Positions 1-9,267 of a stretch of 64,000 nucleotides of DNA are shown piece by piece (position 1 is the stretch's first letter; each line of letters opens with the position of its first letter). The position numbers and the translations under genes were made by a program. This stretch comes from Flavobacteriales bacterium ALC-1 (GTDB taxonomy: Bacteria; Bacteroidota; Bacteroidia; Flavobacteriales; Flavobacteriaceae). The notes under the pieces are model-generated. The model did not search any database. It was not told where the DNA came from and saw only the letters and a list, made by a program, of their open reading frames with translations. The stretch spans positions 817,001 to 881,000 of the forward strand of contig ABHI01000001.1 of the NCBI GenBank assembly GCA_000171875.1. The letters run 5' to 3'.

Positions 1-1004
1 TTGAAGGTTTAACACGTCATTTATTAAAAGAAGTGAATGGTGTTGAAATAGAGAAATTCCCAAGAATGCTCTACGATGATGCGATGCGTTTGTACGGAAA
101 CGACAAGCCAGACATTAGATTCGGAATGGAATTTGGCGAATTAAATGCTGTAACTCAACATAAAGATTTTAATGTATTTAATAATGCAGAATTGGTTGTT
201 GGTATTGCTGTTCCTGGCGGAAACTCTTATACTAGAAAAGAAATAGATAAACTCATTGATTGGGTTAAGCGTCCACAAGTTGGTGCTTTAGGTATGGTGT
301 ATTCACGTTGCAACGATGATGGTAGTTATAAATCTTCTGTAGATAAATTTTACGATCAAGACGATTTAGCAAAATGGGCTGAAGTTACTGGAGCAAAAGC
401 TGGTGATTTAATCTGTGTGCTGTCTGGAGAAACCAATAAAGTAAGAGCACAATTAAGTGCATTACGTATGGAATTGGCAGAACGCATAGGTTTAAGAGAC
501 CCCAAGGTTTTCGCACCGCTTTGGGTTATTGACTTCCCTTTATTAGAATTAGATGAAGAGACAGGTCATTATCATGCGATGCACCATCCATTTACATCGC
601 CAAAACCAGGTCAGCTAGAATTGTTAGACACGAAGCCAGGAGAAGTAAAAGCCAATGCTTATGACTTAGTGTTGAATGGTAATGAAATTGGAGGTGGTTC
701 TATTAGAATTCATGATAAAGCAATCCAAGCGATAATGTTAAAACATTTAGGTTTTTCCGAGGAAGAAGCCAGAGCACAATTCGGATTCTTAATGGATGCG
801 TTTGAATATGGAGCACCACCACATGGCGGTTTAGCCTTTGGACTAGATAGATTGGTTGCCATTTTAGGAGGACAAGAAACGATAAGAGATTTTATAGCAT
901 TTCCTAAAAACAATTCGGGACGAGATGTTATGATTGATGCACCTGCACCAATTGATGACGAACAACTCGAAGAATTAAGTTTAAAACTCAATTTAAAATC
1001 ATAA
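1..1004 (+). CDS. aspS: Aspartyl-tRNA synthetase, C-terminal part (5' end outside window)
   Basis: Charges tRNA-Asp with aspartate in the cytoplasm. The reading frame is open from base 3 with no start codon in the window ([13 protein letters not shown] at its beginning), so only roughly the last 330 residues are seen. Class II synthetase features are visible: the [10 protein letters not shown] stretch, the GAD insertion region in the middle, the GGSIRIHD motif 2 region and the C-terminal motif 3 [15 protein letters not shown]. The GTG at 33 is an internal valine codon, not a start. The gene is followed by a clean rho-independent terminator, so it is probably the last gene of its transcript. 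Identification is from family motifs and is secure. Confidence 0.97.
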   Translation, partial: EGLTRHLLKEVNGVEIEKFPRMLYDDAMRLYGNDKPDIRFGMEFGELNAVTQHKDFNVFNNAELVVGIAVPGGNSYTRKEIDKLIDWVKRPQVGALGMVYSRCNDDGSYKSSVDKFYDQDDLAKWAEVTGAKAGDLICVLSGETNKVRAQLSALRMELAERIGLRDPKVFAPLWVIDFPLLELDEETGHYHAMHHPFTSPKPGQLELLDTKPGEVKANAYDLVLNGNEIGGGSIRIHDKAIQAIMLKHLGFSEEEARAQFGFLMDAFEYGAPPHGGLAFGLDRLVAILGGQETIRDFIAFPKNNSGRDVMIDAPAPIDDEQLEELSLKLNLKS

Positions 1005-1010
1005 CTAATT

Positions 1011-1036
1011 AAATCCTGCTTCTTGCAGGATTTTTT
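1011..1036 (+). terminator. Rho-independent terminator after aspS
   Basis: Nine-base perfect stem (AAATCCTGC / GCAGGATTT) with loop TTCTT followed by a T run, seven bases after the aspS stop codon. It separates aspS from the ClC transporter gene, which starts 15 bases further on. Confidence 0.9.
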
Positions 1037-1050
1037 ATTAGCTTTAAACA

Positions 1051-2832
1051 ATGCCAACTAAATCCAACTTTTTTAAACGCTTACTCATCTGGAGGTATAA
1101 ACATATCTCCGAAAAAAACTTTGTGTTTTTACTAAGTTTGGTGATTGGCTTATTAGCTGGAATTGTTTCAGTAACGATTAAAAACATCACTTTTGCCATT
1201 CAAGCGGTTTTAGAAAAAGGCATTACTCTTTCTGAAAATAGTATTTATTTTATCTTACCCATTATTGGCATTTTCTTAGTGTATTTATTTGTGAAATATA
1301 TTTCAAAGAAGCCTAATGAGCATGCGATTCCCTCAATACTATATGCGTTATCTAAACGTGATGGAATTATTAGTAAACGTAGTATTTATCTTCCACTAAT
1401 CACAGCCCCATTAACTGTAGGTTTTGGAGGTTCAGTCGGATTGCTAGGGCCAGCAATTGCTTCTGCTTCAGCAGTAAGTTCTAACTTAGGACGGCTACTT
1501 CATATAGATAGAAAAACACGCAGTTTATTAATTGCTTGTGCTTCTGCAGGCGCTATTGCTTCGATTTTTAAATCACCAATCGCAGCTGTTATTTTTGCTA
1601 TAGAAATCTTTAGTTTAGATCTCACATTCGCATCATTATTACCATTATTAATCGCTTCGGTTTCATCAGTAATCACCTCATATTTTTTCTTAGGAGATAG
1701 TGTTCTTTTCGATTTTAATGTGGCAGATAAGTTTGCTATAAAAGACACCTTGTTTTATATCCTTTTAGGAATTGGTACTGGAATTGCGTCTATTTACTTT
1801 TCAAAAATATACTTTGGAATAACCACATTTTTTAATCGTTTTAAATCAGCAAGACACAAACTTATTATTGGTGGTTTAGCTATAGGTGTAATGCTATATT
1901 TCATTCCACCACTCTATGGAGAAGGCTTTGGTTTTATAAATAATTTGATGCTAGGAAATGATATTGAAGCATTGGGTAATACACCATTTGATTCGCATTT
2001 AGATAACATCTGGATTGTCATTGGTCTACTTTTCGGAATTACATTATTTAAAGCTATAGCCATGACGACAACATTTGCCGCAGGTGGAAGTGGTGGGATC
2101 ATTATTCCGACTTTAGTTATGGGAAGTGCTTTAGGAAATGTCGTAGCAAAGGTTATTAATAATTGTGGCTTAGGTTTTTCAGTATCTGAAGCAAACTTTA
2201 CTTTAATTGGTATGGCTGGTCTTATAGCAGGAGTGCTTCATGCTCCATTAACAGCCATATTTTTAATTGCAGAAATTACAGGTGGTTATGAGTTATTTGT
2301 GCCACTAATGATTACGGCTTCTATGTCTTTTATCATAAATAAAAATGGCCTAGACCATACCATTTATACCAAAGAATTAATAGAAAAAGGAGCAATACTC
2401 ACCCAGAACAAGGATAAAAACGTATTGACATTAATGAAATTAGATTCAGTAATTGAACAAAATTTCATTCAACTACATCCCGAAATGACTTTAGGTGAAA
2501 TGCTTAAAAATGGAGTCTCTAAGTCTAATCGAAACCTATTTCCTGTTACTGATGCTGAACAAAATTTTATTGGCATTATTTTACTAGACAACATTCGTTC
2601 GGTGATGTTTGATCAATCACTTTATAATTCTACTTCTGTTGAAACCTTTATGCAAAAACCTCCAGAAATTATATATTATGAAGATGATTCCATGGAAAAA
2701 GTGATGAAGAAATTCCAAACCTCTGGTGCATGGAATCTACCAGTTATAAAGGATAATAAATATTACGGATTTGTTTCTAAATCAAAACTATTAACTGCTT
2801 ATCGGCGCGAATTGATTAATTTTACATCCTAA
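1051..2832 (+). CDS. ClC-family chloride channel/transporter with C-terminal CBS pair
   Basis: A 593-residue integral membrane ClC protein. About ten to twelve hydrophobic segments fill residues 25-440, and two CBS-like repeats follow (about 450-590), a layout common in bacterial ClC proteins. The second selectivity motif is recognisable as GGSGGIIIP, and the N-terminal helix D motif is present as NEHAIPS. The helix F motif, normally G-x-E-x-P with the gating glutamate, reads GGSVGLLGP, placing leucine 132 at the glutamate position. In known ClC proteins loss of this glutamate uncouples proton exchange and gives passive anion flux, so this may be a channel and not an exchanger; that is inference. 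The downstream small membrane gene overlaps its stop by one base. Confidence 0.9.
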   Translation: MPTKSNFFKRLLIWRYKHISEKNFVFLLSLVIGLLAGIVSVTIKNITFAIQAVLEKGITLSENSIYFILPIIGIFLVYLFVKYISKKPNEHAIPSILYALSKRDGIISKRSIYLPLITAPLTVGFGGSVGLLGPAIASASAVSSNLGRLLHIDRKTRSLLIACASAGAIASIFKSPIAAVIFAIEIFSLDLTFASLLPLLIASVSSVITSYFFLGDSVLFDFNVADKFAIKDTLFYILLGIGTGIASIYFSKIYFGITTFFNRFKSARHKLIIGGLAIGVMLYFIPPLYGEGFGFINNLMLGNDIEALGNTPFDSHLDNIWIVIGLLFGITLFKAIAMTTTFAAGGSGGIIIPTLVMGSALGNVVAKVINNCGLGFSVSEANFTLIGMAGLIAGVLHAPLTAIFLIAEITGGYELFVPLMITASMSFIINKNGLDHTIYTKELIEKGAILTQNKDKNVLTLMKLDSVIEQNFIQLHPEMTLGEMLKNGVSKSNRNLFPVTDAEQNFIGIILLDNIRSVMFDQSLYNSTSVETFMQKPPEIIYYEDDSMEKVMKKFQTSGAWNLPVIKDNKYYGFVSKSKLLTAYRRELINFTS

Positions 2833-3077
2833 TGAAACCCATACACATTATCACATTAATAGCGTTTTTAGCTTCAATAGTAAGTATTATCTGTGGATTA
2901 ATATTAGAGGTTGAATATGCCCAAAAACTTATTGGATTTGGAGTTCTTGGTTTATTTTTAATCGTTTTTCCTTTATTCTCATACTACAGATGGAAAGATA
3001 AAGATGTTAAAGATTACATGCTTACCAAAGAGAACTTGGACAAAATGAGAGAAAACCAAAGAGAAAAGAAGATTTAA
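2832..3077 (+). CDS. Small two-helix membrane protein
   Basis: An 81-residue protein with two hydrophobic helices (about residues 5-25 and 32-50) followed by a highly charged tail (KDKDVKDYMLTKENLDKMRENQREKKI). I do not recognise a named family. The start ATG overlaps the stop codon of the ClC gene as TAATG, which implies co-transcription and translational coupling, so it may be an accessory of that transporter. No signal-peptide cleavage site is evident. Confidence 0.75.
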   Translation: MKPIHIITLIAFLASIVSIICGLILEVEYAQKLIGFGVLGLFLIVFPLFSYYRWKDKDVKDYMLTKENLDKMRENQREKKI

Positions 3078-3219
3078 TTTTTTTATTTCTAATGAAATAA
3101 AATTCTTTAATTGCTTTATTAGCAGTGCTTCTAAGCCATAGAACAAGCTATATTTAACTTATTAATTTTCAAATAATTAAAATAAAACGATTTATTAACA
3201 TTAGCGTTGATTTATATTA

Positions 3220-3227
3220 TATCTTTG
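3220..3227 (+). promoter_or_regulatory. -7 promoter box of the cold-shock gene
   Basis: TATCTTTG followed by CAC fits the Bacteroidota -7 consensus TAnnTTTG. It lies 25 bases upstream of the cold-shock ATG, giving a short untranslated leader. No clear -33 TTG at the ideal distance. Confidence 0.7.
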
Positions 3228-3252
3228 CACTTTAATTTTTATTTATATTATA

Positions 3253-3444
3253 ATGACTGGAACAGTTAAATTTTTTAATGATTCAAAAGGATTTGGATTC
3301 ATTACCAACGAAGAAACAGGAAAAGACATCTTCGTACACGTATCAAACCTAAATGGTGTAGAGTTACGCGAAGGCGATAACGTAGAGTACACAGAAGAAG
3401 AAGGAAGAAAAGGAATGGTAGCTGCAAACGTACAGGTACTATAA
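3253..3444 (+). CDS. Cold-shock protein (CspA family)
   Basis: A 63-residue single cold-shock domain protein that binds single-stranded RNA/DNA as an RNA chaperone. RNP1 (KGFGFI, residues 12-17) and RNP2 (DIFVHV, residues 25-30) are both intact, and the start [10 protein letters not shown] is typical of Flavobacteriaceae Csp proteins. Full family length. It is monocistronic: its own -7 box lies just upstream and a strong terminator 20 bases after the stop. Confidence 0.97.
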   Translation: MTGTVKFFNDSKGFGFITNEETGKDIFVHVSNLNGVELREGDNVEYTEEEGRKGMVAANVQVL

Positions 3445-3464
3445 GTATATATCTTACAAGTTGC

Positions 3465-3494
3465 AACGCTCAATCTATGGTTGGGCGTTTTTTT
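3465..3494 (+). terminator. Rho-independent terminator after cold-shock gene
   Basis: Stem AACGCTCAA / TTGGGCGTT (one G-T pair) with a 7-base loop and a seven-T run. It also sits just before the convergent end of the PrcB-like gene. Confidence 0.9.
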
Positions 3495-3498
3495 ATGC

Positions 3499-3969
3499 TT
3501 AATTTTTATGTGTTGAGAAAATTATTGGCAAATCACTTTTAGTAATTTTAACAATATAATACGGTTGTGTCATTACAGATGTTGCCATTCCGCTAGGTGA
3601 TTTACGTATAATATTGACTTCAATATTTTTAGAACTTGGAGTAATATCTAATTTTAAACTGTGACCTCCAGTTGTCTTTACTTTGTCAAAAACAGCAATA
3701 ACAGTGTATTTAGAAAAATCAATATCTGATTCAGAAAAACTATCTGAAACTTTATTAACACTGTTCATTTTCACCATTATATCTTGCCAATCATCTTCAT
3801 TTATAATTACGCTATTTTGCTCTTTAATCCCTTCTTCGCCTGAGCCAAAAAGACTTCCTTTAGCTATAAGAACTATATCCTCTTCTCCCATTTTTGGTTG
3901 ATTGGCGGTTGTTGTTTTACAATTTAAAGCAAACAATAAAATTAAAACTGTCATTACTTTATTCATCAT
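3499..3969 (-). CDS. PrcB-like lipoprotein
   Basis: A 156-residue exported protein. The N-terminus (MTVLILLFALNC) ends in a lipobox-like cysteine at about residue 17, so it is probably a lipoprotein. The C-terminal part resembles the PrcB domain: the TTGGHSLKL strand and a final QPYYIVKI strand, with the AVFDKVKTTGG turn between. PrcB was named as a subunit of a Treponema protease complex; in Bacteroidota the role is not known. It is 13 bases downstream of tadA on the same strand and could be read from the same message. Confidence 0.7.
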   Translation of the reverse strand: MMNKVMTVLILLFALNCKTTTANQPKMGEEDIVLIAKGSLFGSGEEGIKEQNSVIINEDDWQDIMVKMNSVNKVSDSFSESDIDFSKYTVIAVFDKVKTTGGHSLKLDITPSSKNIEVNIIRKSPSGMATSVMTQPYYIVKITKSDLPIIFSTHKN

Positions 3970-3982
3970 TCATTTTTTGATT

Positions 3983-4432
3983 TTAATTCAAATTACGTTT
4001 TTCTATAAAAAAGCGTTTCATTAATTCTGAAGCTTCTTCAGCAAGAATCCCACTTACAACTTTTGTTTTAGGGTGTAATTTTGTTCCCATGGTTTCAAAC
4101 CCTCTTTGTTCATCAGAAGCCCCATAAACTATTTTAGAAATCTGACTCCAATACAAGGCGCCTGCGCACATTTGGCATGGCTCTAAAGTGACATAAAGTG
4201 TGCAATCTATAAGGTATTTTCCTCCTAAGAAATTTGCTGCAGATGTAATAGCCTGCATTTCGGCATGAGCTGTGACATCATTAAGCAACTCTGTTAAATT
4301 ATGTGTTCTTGCAATGATTCTGTCTTTAACAACTATAATAGCACCTACAGGAATTTCACCTTTTTCAAAAGCGACTTCGGCTTCCTGAAGTGCTTTTCTC
4401 ATAAAGTATGTATCGTCAAAAGGGCTTATCAT
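3983..4432 (-). CDS. tadA: tRNA-specific adenosine deaminase
   Basis: Deaminates adenosine 34 to inosine in tRNA-Arg(ACG). The zinc-dependent deaminase signature is complete: H56-A-E58 with catalytic glutamate 58, and P85-C86-x-x-C89. The length of 149 residues matches TadA, and the PVGAIIV strand before the first motif is typical. A guanine deaminase or other nucleoside deaminase is the alternative, but the EIPVGAIIV and PCQMCAGA stretches favour TadA. It is followed at 13 bases by the PrcB-like gene. Confidence 0.88.
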   Translation of the reverse strand: MISPFDDTYFMRKALQEAEVAFEKGEIPVGAIIVVKDRIIARTHNLTELLNDVTAHAEMQAITSAANFLGGKYLIDCTLYVTLEPCQMCAGALYWSQISKIVYGASDEQRGFETMGTKLHPKTKVVSGILAEEASELMKRFFIEKRNLN

Positions 4433-4449
4433 AAATGGTTTAAAACCTA

Positions 4450-7077
4450 CTAGTTTTTAATAATTTTTTCGTTGTAGCTAAAATCATCTCCTTTAATACT
4501 TAAAATATACAATCCAGATTGTAGTTGACTTGTATTTATAGTAATAGTATTGAATAATTCTTTTTGCATTTCTAGTACAACTCTACCATTAATATCAACT
4601 AAAGTAATTGCTACATTTCCTAAATCATAACGTGTTGAAATTGATAATTCAGTTTGTGTAGGATTTGGAAATACACTTAAGCTATCCTCAGAAAATTCAT
4701 CAACACTTAAACTAGAGCAATTAGCTAGGGATGGATCATTACTTGGAGGCATCGTAAAATCTTCTATCTGATCTATCCTAGAGTTTGAACTTCCTTGTTG
4801 AGCAGCTAAACCTAATCCGCGAGCAGCAAATACTTCCCAAATTATGCATTGATCTACACCTCCAGTTGTAGCTATATCAGCTGCTAAAATAGCATCTCTA
4901 CCATCTACAAAACCAGGACCACATGGTTGCAATTTTAAACCATCAATAACCAATTTCATTACCTTATTATTACCTCCATTTCCATTATATAAATCTGGAT
5001 CAAACCCGTATTTATCAATGTATGCCCATGTTAAATCCCATAATACAGTTGCCCAAACAAACCCAATCCCATGTGGTTGAGCAAGTGTGTTTGAAGCATT
5101 ATATGTAAATCCATTCTCAGTAAAATCAGTACTATAACGTGCAGGGCGTATACCTTCTCCAGTAACTGGTTCACTTATTGCAAATGTCCCTATGCCTCTA
5201 GCATCATCAGAAAAATCTGTTGATTTCATAGTTACCATAAGTCCAAACCAATCTGACCAGCCTTCACCCATTTGTTCATTATTCTGTAAGCATCCTGCCG
5301 CTGAGGGACCACCTGCTAATCGATTTGAGATACCATGACCATACTCATGAGCTATAATTCCATTATCAAAATCACCGTCTATAAAATCGGTTAAATCTGG
5401 TCCTAATAGGCTAGCTGTAATATTTTCTCCATTAATTAAAGCGGTTATAAGTGCTTCACCTGTACCCTGTGGAAGCATTAATGATGGTATAGATACAAAA
5501 CCCCCTTGAGCTCCGGCTCCCATAACTATAGCAGGGCCAGGCTCATTATTTACTACAATAGTAGCAATTGCACCTGCATTTTCTGCTGCTAAAACTTTAG
5601 CTCCAAATTCACACGTACCTCGTCTTATAACTGCAATATTTCCATTAAGTGCTGCTGAATTAACAATCCCTTCACAAGCGTCATATATATCGACACCTGT
5701 ATCAGTAGCTAAGACTAAATTAGATGAAATTGGTGTTGCCGAAAATAGTGCACCAAACCCAGCTCCAACACCTTCATAGGTACCTATTAAGCTTCCGTTT
5801 TCAATTACAACCCTTGGACTAACGTTAGTTCCTGGAGGAGACCATAAAAACATCTGCATTCTTGGGCTAAAGCCATCTGGAGGTGTGCCAAAATTAGCAT
5901 TATTAAAACCACTACCATCTTGGGCATCTGCAAAAACAAAATCACCTCCTGCTCCTTGATTACTGTAATTAGTAGTTTGAAAATTACCTGCACTCTCATC
6001 AAAACCATGCTGAAACCAAATATCGTGCATCATATTATTTAGATAAAACAAATTTGTAATTGCAGCTTCCTGATAATCTAATGGTGATAAATTAAAATCT
6101 AATGGAAAATCAAAGTTTAATGTTGAAGTTCCATCTGGAGAGAAACTAAGTCTAGAATCATTACCCTTAACATCTTCTTTTGCCCAAACATTATTGCCTC
6201 TAGCTATTGTATATTCTGCTCCTAAAATTCCGTCATCATCATGCCATCCAAATGGCGATGCAGTTGGGCTTGCTGGCTCTGTAACTATTTGTCTTACACC
6301 ATGATTTGGGCTCTCAATAGGAAGAGGAAAAACATTATAACTAGAACCATCAACAAGAAACGAATTTGGTGATGTCACTAAATTATTAAAATCTAACTGG
6401 CTTGAGTGCTCTGAATGTTTATGGTTTTGTTCAAATGTACAAGTTAAAATCAAATCATTTATCTCTATTATTTCATTGTTTAGAGCATTCACCCTAACAC
6501 TCCACCAATGTTTATTATCCTTTGCATAGATAATAAGATCCCATGCTAGCATTAAACTTTCTTCCTGTTTTACATAAACCAACTCAACCGTTATATCTTG
6601 AGTTGAAATACCAGCATTAGAGAAGACATAATTATTTCTATCATGGTCAAGTTGTACAATATTTTGCAGATTCCCCAATTCTAATTTAATTGCAATGTTT
6701 TGAATTGCTGAAACTGGAGAAAAAGAAGGGAATGTAGAATTAACTTTATTAGAAATATCATTTAAAAACCTATTTGCATAATAAAAAACTTTGTCATCTT
6801 TAATGGCAACGCTAGAAATTGCATTAAAAATTCTAATCCCTTGAAACGTTTGATTAACATAAACCTGAGTTAAATCTGTGCTTTCAGAATAATACGCATT
6901 GTTTACAACCAATTGTTCTATATCTTGATCATTAAAATTAAAATCAGATTTTTTCTCTTTTAAATAATCAATTATTAAAGCTCCATATTCTGAAGATTTA
7001 AGATTATTTTGACCAAATAGATGTGAAGCTGACACTACAATTAATAGTAATATCAGAAATAAGTTGTTGTTTTTCAT
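4450..7077 (-). CDS. Secreted M36 (fungalysin-type) metalloprotease with PA insert and T9SS tail
   Basis: An 875-residue extracellular zinc protease. The signal peptide (MKNNNLFLILLLIVVSAS) is followed by an FTP-type propeptide (about residues 25-210) and the M36 catalytic domain, whose HEYGH motif places zinc ligands H577 and H581 with catalytic E578. A PA (protease-associated) domain is inserted at roughly 440-550 (GNIAVIRRGTCEFGAKV region). The last 75 residues are a type A T9SS sorting domain (SVFPNPTQTELSI and the terminal YNEKIIKN), so the enzyme is exported by T9SS and probably anchored or released at the surface. It is likely used to degrade environmental protein. Transcribed alone; convergent with nothing nearby. 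Confidence 0.93.
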   Translation of the reverse strand: MKNNNLFLILLLIVVSASHLFGQNNLKSSEYGALIIDYLKEKKSDFNFNDQDIEQLVVNNAYYSESTDLTQVYVNQTFQGIRIFNAISSVAIKDDKVFYYANRFLNDISNKVNSTFPSFSPVSAIQNIAIKLELGNLQNIVQLDHDRNNYVFSNAGISTQDITVELVYVKQEESLMLAWDLIIYAKDNKHWWSVRVNALNNEIIEINDLILTCTFEQNHKHSEHSSQLDFNNLVTSPNSFLVDGSSYNVFPLPIESPNHGVRQIVTEPASPTASPFGWHDDDGILGAEYTIARGNNVWAKEDVKGNDSRLSFSPDGTSTLNFDFPLDFNLSPLDYQEAAITNLFYLNNMMHDIWFQHGFDESAGNFQTTNYSNQGAGGDFVFADAQDGSGFNNANFGTPPDGFSPRMQMFLWSPPGTNVSPRVVIENGSLIGTYEGVGAGFGALFSATPISSNLVLATDTGVDIYDACEGIVNSAALNGNIAVIRRGTCEFGAKVLAAENAGAIATIVVNNEPGPAIVMGAGAQGGFVSIPSLMLPQGTGEALITALINGENITASLLGPDLTDFIDGDFDNGIIAHEYGHGISNRLAGGPSAAGCLQNNEQMGEGWSDWFGLMVTMKSTDFSDDARGIGTFAISEPVTGEGIRPARYSTDFTENGFTYNASNTLAQPHGIGFVWATVLWDLTWAYIDKYGFDPDLYNGNGGNNKVMKLVIDGLKLQPCGPGFVDGRDAILAADIATTGGVDQCIIWEVFAARGLGLAAQQGSSNSRIDQIEDFTMPPSNDPSLANCSSLSVDEFSEDSLSVFPNPTQTELSISTRYDLGNVAITLVDINGRVVLEMQKELFNTITINTSQLQSGLYILSIKGDDFSYNEKIIKN

Positions 7078-7241
7078 AGCAATTAGATGATGGTTAACAT
7101 TAAGTCTTAAAAACTTGTATAGACTTACAATTTCTTTTTTCCTTTTCTCAAATGTAAGGAATCATAAAGAATATTGGAAATACATTTATTTTCTAAAATA
7201 ATAGGTTTAATGTTTTCTTATAAATCATTTATTAAATCTCG

Positions 7242-7249
7242 TATTTTTG
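7242..7249 (+). promoter_or_regulatory. -7 box of dxs abutting the start codon
   Basis: TATTTTTG matches TAnnTTTG perfectly and is separated from the dxs GTG by only four bases. Transcription in Bacteroidota begins a few bases after this box, so the message would be leaderless or nearly so. No convincing -33 TTG was found. Confidence 0.55.
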
Positions 7250-7253
7250 TTCA

Positions 7254-9038
7254 GTGCAAAAATCACTTTTAGAACATATCAACCTACCAAAAGATTTACG
7301 TCAACTCCAAGCTGAATACTTACCTCAGCTTGCTAAAGAATTACGTGAGTTTATTATCAATATTGTTGCAACTAAAGAAGGGCATTTAGGCGCTAGTTTA
7401 GGTGTGGTAGAATTAACCATTGCACTACATTACGTATTTAATACTCCAGATGATTTATTGATTTGGGATGTTGGCCATCAAGCTTATGGTCATAAAATCT
7501 TAACTGGTAGAAAAGATATATTTGAGACAAATAGACAACTTAATGGTATCAGCGGTTTTCCAAAACGCAGTGAAAGCGAGTATGATGCTTTTGGAGTTGG
7601 TCATTCATCAACCTCAATTTCTGCAGCATTGGGTATGGCAATTGCATCACAATTAAAAAGCGAAAATAAACACCACATTGCTGTTATTGGAGATGCTTCG
7701 ATTGCCAGCGGAATGGCTTTTGAAGGATTAAATCATGGTGGAGTTACAGATGCTAACTTATTAGTGATTCTTAACGATAATGCTATAGGTATTGATCCAA
7801 GTGTTGGTGCTTTAAAGCAATATTTAACTAATGTAAAAAAAGGAACAGAAAAACAAGACAATATTTTTGAAGCGTTGAATTTTGATTATTCTGGTCCTAT
7901 TGATGGTCATAATTTACCGTTGTTACTTTCTGAATTGGAGCGCTTAAAAACTGTAAAAGGCCCAAAGTTTTTACATGTTATTACTACAAAAGGAAAAGGT
8001 TTAAAACAAGCAGAAGAGAATCAGGTTAAATATCATGCCCCTGGTAAATTTAATGCTAAAACTGGTGAATTAAATGCAAAACCTAAAGAGGAATTAGCTC
8101 CTAAATACCAAGATGTTTTTGGAGAAACCATTGTAGAATTGGCTTTAAAAAATGACAAAATTATTGGTATTACTCCAGCCATGCCAACTGGAAGTTCTTT
8201 AAAGTATATGATGAAAGAAATTCCAGATCGCGCTTTTGATGTAGGTATTGCAGAACAACATGCTGTGACTTTAGCTGCGGGTATGGCAACACAAGGCCTA
8301 ATTCCATTTTGTAACATCTATTCTACTTTTTTACAACGCGCTTACGACCAAGTGATACATGATGTAGCTTTACAAAATCTTCCAGTTATTTTTTGTTTAG
8401 ATAGAGCTGGTTTGGTTGGTGAAGATGGTGCAACACATCATGGAGTATTCGATTTAGCGTATTTAAACTGTATTCCTAATCTGGTGATCTTTGCCCCAAA
8501 AGATGCTATTGCACTCAGAAACATAATGTACACAGCTCAATTGGGTATTAATTTCCCTATAGCTATTCGCTATCCAAGAGGAAGAGGTCATGTTTTAGAT
8601 TGGAAACAACCTTTTGAAACACTTAAAATTGGTAAAGGAAAATGTCTTAAAGAGGGCAACAAAATTGCTATACTCTCTATAGGTACAATAGCTAAAACGA
8701 TTGAAGATGCTATTTTAACTTTAAAACAAAAAGATGCTATTGGACATTATGATATGCAATTTGTAAAACCTTTAGATGACGGTTTGCTTCATAACATATT
8801 CGAAAAATATGATGCTATAATTACTATCGAAGATGGGGCCATAGTGGGCGGTTTTGGGAGTTCCATTTTAACCTTTGCTAATACCAATAATTACAAACAA
8901 AGAGTAGTGACTCTTGGTATTAAAGATGAATTTATAGAACACGGTAATATTGACCAATTAAGACAACTTCAAAAATTGGACATATTATCTATTAAAAAAG
9001 AAATTGAAAATTTATTCTTCTTCGTCAAGAGTAGCTAA
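7254..9038 (+). CDS. dxs: 1-deoxy-D-xylulose-5-phosphate synthase
   Basis: Condenses pyruvate and glyceraldehyde 3-phosphate with thiamine diphosphate, the first step of the MEP isoprenoid route. The 594 residues cover the thiamine-diphosphate domain (GHLGASLG, then GDASIASGMAFEGLNHGG), the pyrimidine domain (EQHAVTLAAGMA, GLVGEDGATHHG) and a C-terminal transketolase-like domain. The only usable start is GTG at 7254: an in-frame TAA lies at 7233 and the next methionine is deep within the enzyme, and the resulting N-terminus aligns in length with other flavobacterial Dxs proteins. The 3' end overlaps the opposing small ORF at 9012-9182. Confidence 0.95.
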   Translation: MQKSLLEHINLPKDLRQLQAEYLPQLAKELREFIINIVATKEGHLGASLGVVELTIALHYVFNTPDDLLIWDVGHQAYGHKILTGRKDIFETNRQLNGISGFPKRSESEYDAFGVGHSSTSISAALGMAIASQLKSENKHHIAVIGDASIASGMAFEGLNHGGVTDANLLVILNDNAIGIDPSVGALKQYLTNVKKGTEKQDNIFEALNFDYSGPIDGHNLPLLLSELERLKTVKGPKFLHVITTKGKGLKQAEENQVKYHAPGKFNAKTGELNAKPKEELAPKYQDVFGETIVELALKNDKIIGITPAMPTGSSLKYMMKEIPDRAFDVGIAEQHAVTLAAGMATQGLIPFCNIYSTFLQRAYDQVIHDVALQNLPVIFCLDRAGLVGEDGATHHGVFDLAYLNCIPNLVIFAPKDAIALRNIMYTAQLGINFPIAIRYPRGRGHVLDWKQPFETLKIGKGKCLKEGNKIAILSIGTIAKTIEDAILTLKQKDAIGHYDMQFVKPLDDGLLHNIFEKYDAIITIEDGAIVGGFGSSILTFANTNNYKQRVVTLGIKDEFIEHGNIDQLRQLQKLDILSIKKEIENLFFFVKSS

Positions 9039-9182
9039 ATCAGTTTGATTTTCTGCCTGTTCAATCTCAATTTTCTTGTAAGTAGTTTGCACTTCATTTG
9101 TGCTAGATATATCGTCTATCATTAAAAGGCATGTGACAACAACAAAGAAAATAACTAAGCCACCAAGTATATTATTTTTCAT
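9012..9182 (-). CDS. Small membrane peptide, 56 residues
   Basis: A complete ORF from ATG (9180-9182) to TAA (9012-9014), too short for most gene finders. The peptide begins MKNNILGGLVIFFVVVTCLL, a single hydrophobic helix, followed by an acidic/polar tail ending LDEEE. Its last 27 bases overlap the 3' end of dxs on the other strand, and the stretch it covers has no other gene. The composition (KNN start, one transmembrane helix, polar tail) is characteristic of real small membrane proteins. No known family recognised; function unknown. Confidence 0.6.
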   Translation of the reverse strand: MKNNILGGLVIFFVVVTCLLMIDDISSTNEVQTTYKKIEIEQAENQTDLATLDEEE

Positions 9183-9267
9183 AAGTAGGTTATTTAATAA
9201 TTAATCAAGGAAGTAAATGAAAGCAAAATATCGTTTAAAACCAAATTTATTCGACGAAATGCACTAA

